Of a DNA stretch of 64,000 nt, positions 25,982 to 35,652 are shown one piece after another. Each line of letters starts with the position of its first letter. Position 1 is the stretch's first letter. The translations under genes and the position numbers were made by a program. This DNA is from JAIOZK01 sp964468645 (lineage in GTDB: Bacteria; Bacteroidota; Bacteroidia; Bacteroidales; JAIOZK01): assembly GCA_964468645.1 (NCBI GenBank), contig CAYXUU010000015.1, positions 1 through 64,000 of the forward strand, in the 5' to 3' direction. Below the pieces are notes generated by a model. It saw only the letters and a list, made by a program, of their open reading frames with translations. It searched no databases and was not told the origin of the DNA.

Positions 25982-26752
25982 ATGCAATATCATATTGGTA
26001 GAACACTGAGAATTAACTTGTTGATTCTTCTGGCTTTTCTCTATGTTAATTCTTTTTCTCAGGCATTTGACAGTACCAGGTACTTCAATCCCATTACGGA
26101 TGATATTGCTAAAAAGCTACCACCACTTCAGGCTTTGATAGATTCAGCCATCGTAAACTCCCCTTTCGTAAAAATTGAAGAATTAAATGCTGATTACTAT
26201 ACCTATGAAATGATCTCTGCCAAGAAAAAATGGTTAAACCATTTTTATGTTGATGCTGAATTTAATACCGGTAACTGGTTATTTACAGACAGAAATGAAC
26301 AATTGCCAGCTATTGGCTGGTATAATTATGAATCCCGGAGAACGAATTATTTGATTGGGGCCTCTATTAGATTTCCATTGATGGATATTTTCGACAGGAG
26401 GAACCAGATCAACACCAAGAAAAAGCAGGTTGAGATTCAGCTCACCATGCGCGAACACAGGATACGTGAAGTCAGAGAAGCGGTGGTTACAACTTATAAT
26501 ACATTGATTCAGCAGCAGAATTTGCTGCGGATAAGTAATGAATATCAACAGTATGCTAATATTTATATGCCTATCGCCGAGCTGGAATTTAAAAATGGTG
26601 AGATCCCGGCATCGGAGTTGCAACGTCTGAAGGATTATCAAACAAGGGGAGAGCTGGCATTTGCAGGTATTATTAAAGAGTTTAATGATGCATACTGGAG
26701 ACTTGAAGAAATTGTGGGTATGAAGTTTAATTTGATTAATGTGTTGCCATAA
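25982..26752 (+). CDS. Short TolC-like outer-membrane protein
   Basis: 256 aa: signal peptide (ending SFSQ) and one TolC-like half. LQALIDSAIVNSPFVKIEEL matches the start of an OEP repeat, then a beta-strand region and long amphipathic helices (TMREHRIREVREAVVTTYNTLIQQQNLL, IPASELQRLKDY). Normal TolC proteins are over 400 aa with two repeats; here there is only one, with no frameshift seen. It could work as a different oligomer (six half-size subunits in place of three). Its stop overlaps the next ATG by one base, so it is coupled to the co-polymerase, and a Wza-type exporter is otherwise missing. Confidence 0.75.
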   Translation: MQYHIGRTLRINLLILLAFLYVNSFSQAFDSTRYFNPITDDIAKKLPPLQALIDSAIVNSPFVKIEELNADYYTYEMISAKKKWLNHFYVDAEFNTGNWLFTDRNEQLPAIGWYNYESRRTNYLIGASIRFPLMDIFDRRNQINTKKKQVEIQLTMREHRIREVREAVVTTYNTLIQQQNLLRISNEYQQYANIYMPIAELEFKNGEIPASELQRLKDYQTRGELAFAGIIKEFNDAYWRLEEIVGMKFNLINVLP

Positions 26753-29658
26753 TGGATTTTAATCAATTTTATCAACTTTTTAGACGACATCTGCTAATAC
26801 TTATACTTGTGCCGTTTGTGCTGGCACTTACAGTTTACCTCTTTACCCGTAATCAACCTAAAACATATACTTCAGAAGCAAAGATTTTTACAGGAATTGC
26901 TACAGGTTATTCCATTGAATCAACTGAAGCCCGTTTTCTGGATTATTATGGCACCAATGTTCAGTTTGATAACCTGATCAACCTTTTCTTTTCAAGACAG
27001 ACCATAGAGCAGACCGCCATTCGATTACTGGCCCAGGATCTTTGTCTAGAAGAGTATAATATCCAGTATATCTCTCAACAGAATTTTAATGACCTGCAAC
27101 GCATGGTACCCAAATACGTTAAAGACCTAGTGGTTAAAAATGGAAAAATGGGCCTTGAAAGAGAAAAAGAGGAGCAGATCAAAGCGCTTGAAACTGAGAT
27201 CAAATCGCTTGAACAGCAAATTGAACGTAAGAAAACCCGCGCAGAACAAGCACAGACCGGCGAAGCCTTTATTATTGAAGAAGAGGATCAGGGTGCTGGT
27301 TTGGATAAAACAGGGAAAGAAGTATTGGATAGCCAATCAGCCAGATTTCATACCGTGCAACCAGGGGAGTCAATCAATACAATATCCAGCATGTATGGAA
27401 TTTCTATTGGGGAACTAATCGAAATCAATAGCTTAAGCAGCAACCAGGTGGACCCTGGCCAGATCCTTATCGTAGAGAAACCATATGCAACAAACAATCA
27501 ATATCATATTGTTCAACCAGGTGAAACACTATATTCATTATCCAGAAGATATAGTATTAGCATTAATGACCTGAAACAATACAATAACCTCAGATCCAAT
27601 GAGCTGGTAGTTGGCAGCAGACTCATTATATCTACTTCATCTGTTGATGACCCATATGATCCGGGTAATTCCTATAAGGAGGTCTATACATCCTATTCAG
27701 AAACAGATCCTGTAGCAACTGTCATTCAGAAAAATATAGAGACGGAAACACCCAGAATGGATCAATCCGGAATTGAAAAGGATCCAACCGTCCCACCTGG
27801 TGTCAGACCATCTGATTATTGGGCAACCGTAAATAATTTCACTACTTTCTACCGGTCAAGTGATGATAATTTCATTTATGAGCTTCTCAACTATGCTCAT
27901 AAAAACTATAGTATAAGAGCCATCAGGCAAAATACCAGGGTAAACCGGATACAAAATTCAGATATGGTTCTGGTTACATTTTCATCTGATGATCCTGGTA
28001 TCTGCCAGCAAACCCTGAAGATACTTGCAGAAGTATTTATTAAAAACTACAGACAATTAAGAATTAATCAGACCGACGCAGTTGTCGCCTATTTTCAGGA
28101 GCAGGTTGATACTGCCAATGCAAGATTACAACGCGCTGAAGACAGGCTTTTACAGTTCAACAAAAAAAATAATATTATAAATTATTACGAGCAAAGTAAA
28201 GCTATTGCTGACCGCAAAGAAGACCTGGATGTTTATCATCAGAATGAGCAAATACGCTATGCCTCTGCAAATGCTGCGCTTAATGAATTGGAAACCAAAC
28301 TTCAATCCAAAGACAGTATATTTCTGGCCTCAGATCAAATGCAAAGGGTCAGGCAGAAACTCCAAAAAGTTGAGGAGAAAATATTCATAAATAATCTTGA
28401 TGTAGAAAATGATCCGCGGATAGGTAATGCCCTTAATCAGTTAAAGATGGAAGCGAAACAGTTAAGGGATCAGATGAAATATCTTGTGGATAAATATTAT
28501 ATGTATTCCCACTCTCCGGAAGGAATACCTATTAATGATCTGCTAACAGAGTGGCTTACCAATGCCCTTGCATTTGAACAATCAAAAGCAGCACTGAATG
28601 TACTCAGAAGAAGAAAAGCTGATTTTGAAACAGTTTATCGTATTATGGCCCCCCTTGGTGCGATGTTGAAAAGGATTGAAAGGGAGATTAATGTTGCCGA
28701 GCAATCATACCTGGAACTTCTGCGTAGCCTTAACCTGGCAAGGATGAAACAGCAAAATCTGGAAATGTCCACCAATATCAAAATTGTTGATGAACCTTTC
28801 TTTCCAATTGCACCAAATCCTTCCAGAGCCAAATTGCTGGTCCTTATTGCGGCTGTTATTGGTTTTGTGCTCGTCGCCTTCCTGATACTTATGCTCGAAT
28901 ACTTTGATTCATCAATAAAATCACCTGAACGAATACAGAAACTTACCAGGCTTAAACTTGCCGGTGCTTACCCAAGGTATGGACCAGGTAACCAATCACC
29001 CGAATTTAAAGCAGCTGCGGAAAGATTGCTTGAGATTATCATACAAAACATTAAACTTGCTATCGGGCATCAATCTTTATACCCTGCTGAAAAACCTTAT
29101 CTTATTGTAATCTTCAGTACCAAACCTGACGTTGGGAAAACTACACTGGCAACCAATCTTATCAGGAAACTCAGATCATACGGCGAAAAAGTACTCTACC
29201 TGAATTATACAAAAGAAAATGAAAAGGAAAACGGAGACGACTTTAACTATGCCATACATTATAATATCGACAATAAATTTGTTGATATAAAACATATTAA
29301 AGATTTACTTAAAACACAATATCTACGACAAGAAAATTATAAATACGATTACATTTTCCTCGAAATACCGGCCATCATTTATAATTCTTATCCACTTGAC
29401 CTGATGGAAACAGTTGACCTTTCACTTCTTGTTGTTAAGGCCAAGGATTACTGGCAGAAAGCAGATACTGCTGCACTGGATACTATGATGGAACTGTCGC
29501 GTGAAAAACCTATGATCATTCTGAATCAGGCAGAGGTTTATGCCCTGGAGGATATCATGCGGGGAATACCTCAGCAAAGAAGTTCATCAATACGGAAACG
29601 ATTAAGAACTATCATTACCTACCCATCCAAATTAAAAATTCGAGTGAAGGTTGATTAA
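26752..29658 (+). CDS. Wzc/Wzz-like co-polymerase with two LysM domains and a degenerate BY-kinase domain
   Basis: 968 aa. TM1 (about 14-32), Wzz-like segment, two LysM domains (about 199-243, FHTVQPGESINTISSMYG; about 252-296, YHIVQPGETLYSLSRRYS), a second Wzz/GNVR-like section with long coiled coils, TM2 (about 690-715) and a cytoplasmic P-loop domain (about 735-968). The Walker A is STKPDVGKTT near 790, but the expected DxD of Walker A' reads LNYTK, the Walker B Asp is replaced (IFLEIP), and the C-terminal Tyr cluster is absent. It should control EPS chain length and link export to the envelope, probably without kinase activity. LysM would bind peptidoglycan. LysM inserted inside a Wzc-type protein is unusual. 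Confidence 0.85.
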   Translation: MDFNQFYQLFRRHLLILILVPFVLALTVYLFTRNQPKTYTSEAKIFTGIATGYSIESTEARFLDYYGTNVQFDNLINLFFSRQTIEQTAIRLLAQDLCLEEYNIQYISQQNFNDLQRMVPKYVKDLVVKNGKMGLEREKEEQIKALETEIKSLEQQIERKKTRAEQAQTGEAFIIEEEDQGAGLDKTGKEVLDSQSARFHTVQPGESINTISSMYGISIGELIEINSLSSNQVDPGQILIVEKPYATNNQYHIVQPGETLYSLSRRYSISINDLKQYNNLRSNELVVGSRLIISTSSVDDPYDPGNSYKEVYTSYSETDPVATVIQKNIETETPRMDQSGIEKDPTVPPGVRPSDYWATVNNFTTFYRSSDDNFIYELLNYAHKNYSIRAIRQNTRVNRIQNSDMVLVTFSSDDPGICQQTLKILAEVFIKNYRQLRINQTDAVVAYFQEQVDTANARLQRAEDRLLQFNKKNNIINYYEQSKAIADRKEDLDVYHQNEQIRYASANAALNELETKLQSKDSIFLASDQMQRVRQKLQKVEEKIFINNLDVENDPRIGNALNQLKMEAKQLRDQMKYLVDKYYMYSHSPEGIPINDLLTEWLTNALAFEQSKAALNVLRRRKADFETVYRIMAPLGAMLKRIEREINVAEQSYLELLRSLNLARMKQQNLEMSTNIKIVDEPFFPIAPNPSRAKLLVLIAAVIGFVLVAFLILMLEYFDSSIKSPERIQKLTRLKLAGAYPRYGPGNQSPEFKAAAERLLEIIIQNIKLAIGHQSLYPAEKPYLIVIFSTKPDVGKTTLATNLIRKLRSYGEKVLYLNYTKENEKENGDDFNYAIHYNIDNKFVDIKHIKDLLKTQYLRQENYKYDYIFLEIPAIIYNSYPLDLMETVDLSLLVVKAKDYWQKADTAALDTMMELSREKPMIILNQAEVYALEDIMRGIPQQRSSSIRKRLRTIITYPSKLKIRVKVD

Positions 29659-29667
29659 TGAAAACAG

Positions 29668-31119
29668 GTGAAACAAAAACTACTAAACTTATTAAAAAAC
29701 AGTAATTTCCTTTCTTTAGCCAGCAATCTTGCCGTTGCTGTTTTTGGTTTCTTGAGTTTTCTTATCCTTGTTCGTTCCCTTAATCCGGATCTTTTCGGTG
29801 AATGGGTTCTGTTTATCACTGCGGGTAATTTTATCGAGATGCTCCGTTTTGGTATTACCCGAACTGCAATCATTCGTTTTCTTTCTGGTGCAAAAGAAGA
29901 AGACCGTGAGAAACTTATCGGCTCTAACTGGGTAATAGGCCTGATCGCAACTACGATCATTGCCATCATTTTATTAGCTGTATATTTTATTTTTACCGAT
30001 AGTATTGCATCATCCGGTTTCTCTTTGTTCTTTATATGGTATCCTGTGCTGGGATTCCTTAATTTACCTTTTAATAATGCAATCTCTGTATTGCATGCCG
30101 ATCAGAGATTTGATAAGATTCTATGGATCAGGTTGTTTAATGTTGTGAGCTTTGTTGCCTTCCTGCTGGTCAACTTTATATTCTTAAAATGGGGATTAAT
30201 GGAGATACTGTATGTTTACCTGCTGATCAACCTGCTGACTTCTTTGTTATCCATGGTAAACAGATGGGATGGTATTCAATTTATTTTCAAGGCGTCAACG
30301 GCAGCCAACAAAACCATACTTAACTTTGGTAAATACACCACAGGTACATTGATCGGAAGTAATTTGCTTAAAAGTTCCGATGCTTTTATTATCGGACTGA
30401 GCCCATTCCTGGGTACAACAGGTGTTGCTTTCTATAGTGTTCCATTGAAACTGACCGAGATTCTTGAAATACCGCTCCGTAGTTTCGTTGCCACAGCCTT
30501 TCCCCGCATGTCCAAAGCTAGTATTGAAAACAATCTCAAGGAGGTTAAAAGAATATATTATTCTTATTCCGGTGGCCTGACCCTGATCCTTATTCCAATT
30601 GTTATCATTGGTTTTATTTTCGCTGAAGAATTTGTGATCATCCTTGGTGGCCGTGAATATCTTGAAACAGCTACTGTTTTCAGGATATTCTGTATTTATG
30701 GATTATTTTTACCTATTGATAAATTTACCGGTGTTGCTCTGGATAGTATTAACAGGCCCAAACGTAATTTTTATAAAGTGCTGTATATGGCCGGAGCGAA
30801 TATCCTGGGTGATTCTGTTGTGATATTTCTGATCTCAAAATTTTTACTGGGTTTTTCAATTGTCACCCTGATTTTCTATTCCGATACAAACGTTGTGCTC
30901 ATTCCATTTATCAGTCAGGGATATTCTTTTATAATTACCCTGAATATGGTTGCTGTTGTAACTATTATATTTACACTGATCGGCATTGCCGTTGGCTGGT
31001 ATTACCTGAACCAGGAAATAAAAATCCAATTTAAATATGTTGTCTCGGAAGGATGGAGGTTTTTCTGGGATATTATCTCAAATGCTTTTTCATTTTTCAG
31101 AGTCCTTAAAAATTCGTAG
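29668..31119 (+). CDS. Polysaccharide flippase (Wzx-like, MOP superfamily)
   Basis: 483 aa with about 12-14 membrane helices. Start is GTG at 29668: the only start close enough to keep TM1 (an ATG at 29658 is out of frame and gives a 15-codon ORF). NFLSLASNLAVAVFGFLSFLILVRSL and the LRFGITRTAIIRFLSG segment are typical of polysaccharide-biosynthesis flippases that move lipid-linked repeat units across the inner membrane. It overlaps nothing and lies 9 bp after the co-polymerase. Confidence 0.88.
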   Translation: MKQKLLNLLKNSNFLSLASNLAVAVFGFLSFLILVRSLNPDLFGEWVLFITAGNFIEMLRFGITRTAIIRFLSGAKEEDREKLIGSNWVIGLIATTIIAIILLAVYFIFTDSIASSGFSLFFIWYPVLGFLNLPFNNAISVLHADQRFDKILWIRLFNVVSFVAFLLVNFIFLKWGLMEILYVYLLINLLTSLLSMVNRWDGIQFIFKASTAANKTILNFGKYTTGTLIGSNLLKSSDAFIIGLSPFLGTTGVAFYSVPLKLTEILEIPLRSFVATAFPRMSKASIENNLKEVKRIYYSYSGGLTLILIPIVIIGFIFAEEFVIILGGREYLETATVFRIFCIYGLFLPIDKFTGVALDSINRPKRNFYKVLYMAGANILGDSVVIFLISKFLLGFSIVTLIFYSDTNVVLIPFISQGYSFIITLNMVAVVTIIFTLIGIAVGWYYLNQEIKIQFKYVVSEGWRFFWDIISNAFSFFRVLKNS

Positions 31120-31147
31120 TTTTATTCCTGTTTTCAAATTATAATTA

Positions 31148-32611
31148 ATGGGAGATACCGGGCATAAGTCAGGATCGGAAATATTACAAAATCCATGGGT
31201 AATAGCCCTGCTTGTCGGAGCGGTTGTTCTTATTGGTTACCTGATATCAATCGGGGGAATGATGGCAGCTATCGGATTATTGGCCTTACCTCCTGTCCTG
31301 TTGTATCTTAACCGCTTATTTGTTAATCCACGAATTGGTATTTTCACTGTCCTGATCCTGGCATTTACCGCAATCGGGTTGACCAGATATCTTGCCGGGG
31401 TTCCTATGGGACTCAGCCTTGATATAATGCTTGTGCTCACTTATATAGCTCTTTTCTTCAAGCTTTTCTATAAAAAAATTGATTATACACCATTTAAAAC
31501 CGATCTAACCCTGCTATGCCTGATATGGTTTCTTTATGCTGTTCTTCAAATCTTTAACCCTGAGGCTCAATCCAAGCAAGCATGGTTTTATGCTATGAGA
31601 GGGATGTCCATGTACCCTATCCTGGTTGTACCGCTCACCTACATTCTTTTTGATAAGGTAAAATATCTGAATTATTTTCTTTACATATGGGCAGGCTTCA
31701 CCATTCTTGCAACAATTAAGGGCTGGATGCAGTTGAATATCGGCCCTGACTTTGCAGAGCAAAGGTGGCTCGATGAAGGCGGTGCAGTGACGCATATTTT
31801 ATTTGGCGAACTTCGTGTTTTCTCATTTTATTCTGATGCCGGGCAGTTTGGAGCAGCCCAGGCTTCGGCAGGGATAGCAGGTACTATACTGGCCATGAAT
31901 GCAAAAAACAGAGCAGAAAGAATTTTATTTATCCTGATGGCAATCACCGGTTATTATGGGATGATGGTTTCCGGAACCCGTGGTGCCATGATTGTCCCTT
32001 TAATTGGAGGATTCGTTTATGTACTGCTCAGGAAAAATGTGAGGGTAATTATATTCGGAACATTATTGCTAATCGGTATTTATTCATTCTTTAAATACAC
32101 TTATCTCGGACAGGGTATTACACAGATCCGGCGAATGAGAACGGCATTTGAACCGGAAGATGATGCCTCTCTGCAGGTCAGGCTTGATAATAGAAGAATT
32201 CTTGGTGGATACCTGAAGACAAGACCCTTTGGAGGGGGAATAGGAAGTGCAGGTAACTGGGGTAAAAGGTTCTCCCCGGCCGGATTCCTCGCCCAGATTG
32301 CAACCGATAGCTGGTATGTTCAAATCTGGGCTGAACAGGGTGTTGTCGGACTTGGTCTTCACCTGTTGATCATAACTTATGTCGTTGTAAAGTCATCATA
32401 CTTGGTCATGTTCAAGGTAAGAGACCCGGTACTCCGTGGCAAGTTGAGCGCCCTGATCGTGTCATTTGCCGGGATCATGGGCGCAAGCTACGGAAATGGT
32501 GTACTTGGCCAGATGCCTACAGGAATAATTACTTATATGAGCTGGGTATTCCTGTTTATATCGCCCCAACTGGATGAAGAATTAAGATTATTAAAAGCTG
32601 GAAAGGATTAA
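31148..32611 (+). CDS. O-antigen polymerase/ligase family protein (Wzy-like)
   Basis: 487 aa with about 11 membrane segments. A long periplasmic loop after the middle carries VSGTRGAM, RLDNRRILGGYLKTRPFGGGIGS and TDSWYVQIWAEQGVVGLGLHLL, the Wzy_C signature shared by O-antigen polymerases and ligases. In this locus, next to Wzx and a Wzz-like protein, polymerase is the better guess. Confidence 0.88.
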   Translation: MGDTGHKSGSEILQNPWVIALLVGAVVLIGYLISIGGMMAAIGLLALPPVLLYLNRLFVNPRIGIFTVLILAFTAIGLTRYLAGVPMGLSLDIMLVLTYIALFFKLFYKKIDYTPFKTDLTLLCLIWFLYAVLQIFNPEAQSKQAWFYAMRGMSMYPILVVPLTYILFDKVKYLNYFLYIWAGFTILATIKGWMQLNIGPDFAEQRWLDEGGAVTHILFGELRVFSFYSDAGQFGAAQASAGIAGTILAMNAKNRAERILFILMAITGYYGMMVSGTRGAMIVPLIGGFVYVLLRKNVRVIIFGTLLLIGIYSFFKYTYLGQGITQIRRMRTAFEPEDDASLQVRLDNRRILGGYLKTRPFGGGIGSAGNWGKRFSPAGFLAQIATDSWYVQIWAEQGVVGLGLHLLIITYVVVKSSYLVMFKVRDPVLRGKLSALIVSFAGIMGASYGNGVLGQMPTGIITYMSWVFLFISPQLDEELRLLKAGKD

Positions 32612-32621
32612 CTACCCTATT

Positions 32622-33431
32622 ATGAACTATAACAATATTGATATACTAAATGTAATAAATGCTGCCATTGAAGCCGGCAAGGCAACTTTAGCAATCTATT
32701 CCACAAATTTCGAAATAGAATCCAAAAAGGATGAAAGCCCGATTACACTGGCCGATAAAGAATCTCACAGAATAATATCAGAATATCTTATCCCGACTAA
32801 GATACCCCTGATGAGTGAAGAAGGAATTAATATTCCATATCCCGAAAGGATAAAATGGGAATATTACTGGCTGATAGATCCACTTGACGGGACAAAAGAA
32901 TTCATTAAAAGAAATGACGAATATACCATCAATATCGCTTTGATACAACAGCAATCCCCGGTAATCGGAGTAATTTATGTTCCTGTCCTGGATATACTTT
33001 ACTGGGCCATCAAAGGTGTAGGTGCTTATAAACTTGAATCTACCGACAAGCATTGGAAACATATAAAAACTAAACAGGAATTAATACAAAGATGCCGGAA
33101 ACTTCCGCTTGAAGACAGTAAAAATGGATTTGTTGTGGTTGCAAGCAGGTCGCATATGTCGACCGAAACTGAGAAGTATATCAGGAAGTTAAAACAAGAA
33201 CATAATAAAATTGAGTTGATATCACGTGGTAGCTCGCTCAAACTATGTATGATCGCAGAACACAGGGCGGATATCTACCCGAGGTTTGCGCCAACTTCTG
33301 AATGGGACACAGCAGCGGGGCAGGCAATTATCGAATGCTCCGGTGGGCAGGTTCTTCAAATAAATGAAAAAGATCCGATAATATATAATAAGATGGATAT
33401 ACTTAATCCATGGTTTATTGCAAAACGATAA
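32622..33431 (+). CDS. cysQ: 3'(2'),5'-bisphosphate nucleotidase CysQ
   Basis: 269 aa. The inositol-phosphatase fold is shown by DESPITLADKESH, SEEG, DPLDGTKEFI (metal-binding, about residue 87) and WDTAAGQAI. CysQ removes phosphate from PAP, the by-product of PAPS-dependent sulfation and sulfate assimilation. Its position within the EPS locus, 3 bp before a glycosyltransferase, hints at a sulfated polysaccharide, but no PAPS sulfotransferase is seen in the locus. Confidence 0.93.
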   Translation: MNYNNIDILNVINAAIEAGKATLAIYSTNFEIESKKDESPITLADKESHRIISEYLIPTKIPLMSEEGINIPYPERIKWEYYWLIDPLDGTKEFIKRNDEYTINIALIQQQSPVIGVIYVPVLDILYWAIKGVGAYKLESTDKHWKHIKTKQELIQRCRKLPLEDSKNGFVVVASRSHMSTETEKYIRKLKQEHNKIELISRGSSLKLCMIAEHRADIYPRFAPTSEWDTAAGQAIIECSGGQVLQINEKDPIIYNKMDILNPWFIAKR

Positions 33432-33434
33432 TGT

Positions 33435-34382
33435 ATGCAACAAACACTTTACAAAAAAAAAGTTAGAAAAGAATATCCACTGGTATCTATCATCATCGTT
33501 AACTATGAACACGCCGAGGTTACCTGTGCGTGTATTGAATCCCTTCACAAAATAACGTATCCGAACTTTGAGATCCTGGTTGTGGATAACGATTCCCCAA
33601 CAGATGATCCGGCTATAATTAAAAGCAGATACCCCAACCTTGTTCTCATTGAGAATCCAATCAACTATGGATTTGCCGCTGGTAACAACTTTGGTATCAT
33701 GAGAGCACGCGGTAAATATGTATTATTATTGAATTTCGATACAGAGGTACCGAAAGACTTTCTGGAACCACTTGTAGAAAAAATGGAAAAGAATCCAGGT
33801 ATTGGAGCTGTAAGCCCAAAGATCCGGTTCTTTCATACGCCGGATACTATTCAATATGCCGGATATACACCAATGAATTATACAACCATGAGAAATTTCT
33901 CCATTGGTTTTGGGAAGGTGGATAAGGGGCAGTATAACGAAGACAGGGAAACTTACTACGCCCATGGTGCTGCCATGCTTGTCCCTATGGAACTCATTAA
34001 GAAAATCGGGATGATGTCATATACATTCTTTCTCTATTATGAAGAAGCCGACTGGTGTGAAAGAATTAAACGGGCCGGATATAAAATCTGGTTTGTATCC
34101 AATTCTATGGTTCTGCATAAGGAATCAATTGCCACCGGTAAATTAAGCACGATGAAGATCTACTATTTGAACCGAAACAGAATTCTATTCCTGAGAAGGA
34201 ATATTAAGGGTAAAATGTTTTATATCAGCGTCCTATACCAGCTTATAGTTGCTATTCCAAAAAATGCAACCAAATTCTTTTTAAAACGTAAGTTTAAACT
34301 CTGGCATGCCTATAATAAAGCGATAGGATGGCATATTAAACATTTATTTGATAAAGAGATCCATGAGAATCCGATGCTATAA
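33435..34382 (+). CDS. Glycosyltransferase family 2 (rhamnosyltransferase-like)
   Basis: 315 aa. SIIIVNYEHAEVTCACIESL, ILVVDNDSPTDD, ENPINYGFAAGNNFGI and LLLNFDTEV (metal-binding DxD position) match the WbbL-like branch, usually rhamnosyltransferases. HGAAMLVPMEL and FLYYEEADWCERIKRAGY are the acceptor-side blocks with the probable catalytic base. No C-terminal membrane helices, though a hydrophobic ISVLYQLIVAIP stretch is present. Confidence 0.88.
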   Translation: MQQTLYKKKVRKEYPLVSIIIVNYEHAEVTCACIESLHKITYPNFEILVVDNDSPTDDPAIIKSRYPNLVLIENPINYGFAAGNNFGIMRARGKYVLLLNFDTEVPKDFLEPLVEKMEKNPGIGAVSPKIRFFHTPDTIQYAGYTPMNYTTMRNFSIGFGKVDKGQYNEDRETYYAHGAAMLVPMELIKKIGMMSYTFFLYYEEADWCERIKRAGYKIWFVSNSMVLHKESIATGKLSTMKIYYLNRNRILFLRRNIKGKMFYISVLYQLIVAIPKNATKFFLKRKFKLWHAYNKAIGWHIKHLFDKEIHENPML

Positions 34383-34441
34383 GGTTTATACCTCGTGATT
34401 TTCATATATTTGGAATTACTTTAATCGAATTTATTTTCTTA

Positions 34442-35650
34442 ATGAGTGTTATTATTAAGATCATATTAATTATTCAGATCATTGTTCTGATCTATCTTTC
34501 AATATCAGCCTTATATTATTTTGTTTTTGCGGTGGCTGGTTTGTTTCGCAGAGCATACCGTCCGCCTGATAGTGAAATCAGGCGAAGCTTTTGTATTCTT
34601 GTCCCCGGTTATAAAGAAGACTGGGTTATTGTACAGGTGGCTAAAGATGCTGTGAAACAAGCTTATCCACACGATCTTTATGATGTGTATATCATTGCAG
34701 ATTCTTTTAAAAAAGAAACGCTCGACGAGTTAAAAAAATTACCGGTAAAAGTTCTTGAAGTAGAATTTGATGTAAGCACCAAAGCAAAGTCGCTGAATAA
34801 AGCCATGGAACTCATTGACAAAGATTACGATGGTATAATCATTCTTGATGCTGATAATCTTATGGATCTTAATTTCATCAAGAAAATGAATAATGCACTG
34901 GGAACAGGAGTCAAAGCAGTTCAGGGACACAGAATGGCGAAAAATTTAAACACCTCCTTTGCTGTTCTCGATGCCATAAGTGAAGAGATCAATAACCATA
35001 TCTTCAGAAAGGGTCACAGGGCCCTCGGGCTATCCTCAGCATTAATAGGTTCCGGAATGGGTTTTGATTACCAGCTTTTCAAAGAATACATGGCTACTAT
35101 CGACTCTCATGCAGAAGATAAAGAGCTTGAAATTAAACTTTTTAAGGATAGACACAAAATCGAATATGTAGATACCGCCTATGTCCTTGATGAAAAAGTC
35201 AGCCGTTCAGATGTTTTTCTTAAACAAAGAAGCCGATGGATTGCCAATCAGCTATTGTACGCCAGGAGACATTTTTTCGAAGCATTTCTGGAATTGTTCA
35301 AAGGGAATATTGATTACTTTGATAAGATATTCCAGTATCTGCTTCCACCACGGGTAATCCTGCTAGGTATCCTGTATATTGTCTTTGCATTATCTCTGGT
35401 GTTCAATCCTTACGATTATAAAATAGCATGGTCTGTAGTATTTGTCGTTGTAAACGTCGGGATTATTATTTCAGTTCCAAAACGATATTATAATAAATCC
35501 ATTTTTAAACATCTCTTTAAGTTGCCCCTGGGATTCTTGCTGATGTCACTTTCCATCATAAATATTAAAGAGGCACGAAAAAGTTTTAATCCAACTCCGC
35601 ATATTGCAGACATTGAGGATGAGAATAATGAAAAACAAAAAAAAGAGTAA
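34442..35650 (+). CDS. Membrane glycosyltransferase family 2 (tandem copy 1)
   Basis: 402 aa. An N-terminal membrane helix (about 5-30) precedes a GT-A domain: ILVPGYKEDWVI, YIIADSF, IILDADNLMD (DxD), GSGMGF, and KQRSRWIANQ, which resembles the QxxRW of processive synthases. Three or four C-terminal membrane segments follow. This is the topology of synthases that extend a chain and pass it through the membrane. It shares most motifs with the next gene, 2 bp downstream, so the pair comes from a tandem duplication. Confidence 0.85.
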   Translation: MSVIIKIILIIQIIVLIYLSISALYYFVFAVAGLFRRAYRPPDSEIRRSFCILVPGYKEDWVIVQVAKDAVKQAYPHDLYDVYIIADSFKKETLDELKKLPVKVLEVEFDVSTKAKSLNKAMELIDKDYDGIIILDADNLMDLNFIKKMNNALGTGVKAVQGHRMAKNLNTSFAVLDAISEEINNHIFRKGHRALGLSSALIGSGMGFDYQLFKEYMATIDSHAEDKELEIKLFKDRHKIEYVDTAYVLDEKVSRSDVFLKQRSRWIANQLLYARRHFFEAFLELFKGNIDYFDKIFQYLLPPRVILLGILYIVFALSLVFNPYDYKIAWSVVFVVVNVGIIISVPKRYYNKSIFKHLFKLPLGFLLMSLSIINIKEARKSFNPTPHIADIEDENNEKQKKE

Positions 35651-35652
35651 CT

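Noticed and set aside
29658..29705. 15-codon ORF overlapping the flippase start
   Set aside because: No supporting feature; the flippase GTG at 29668 explains the region.
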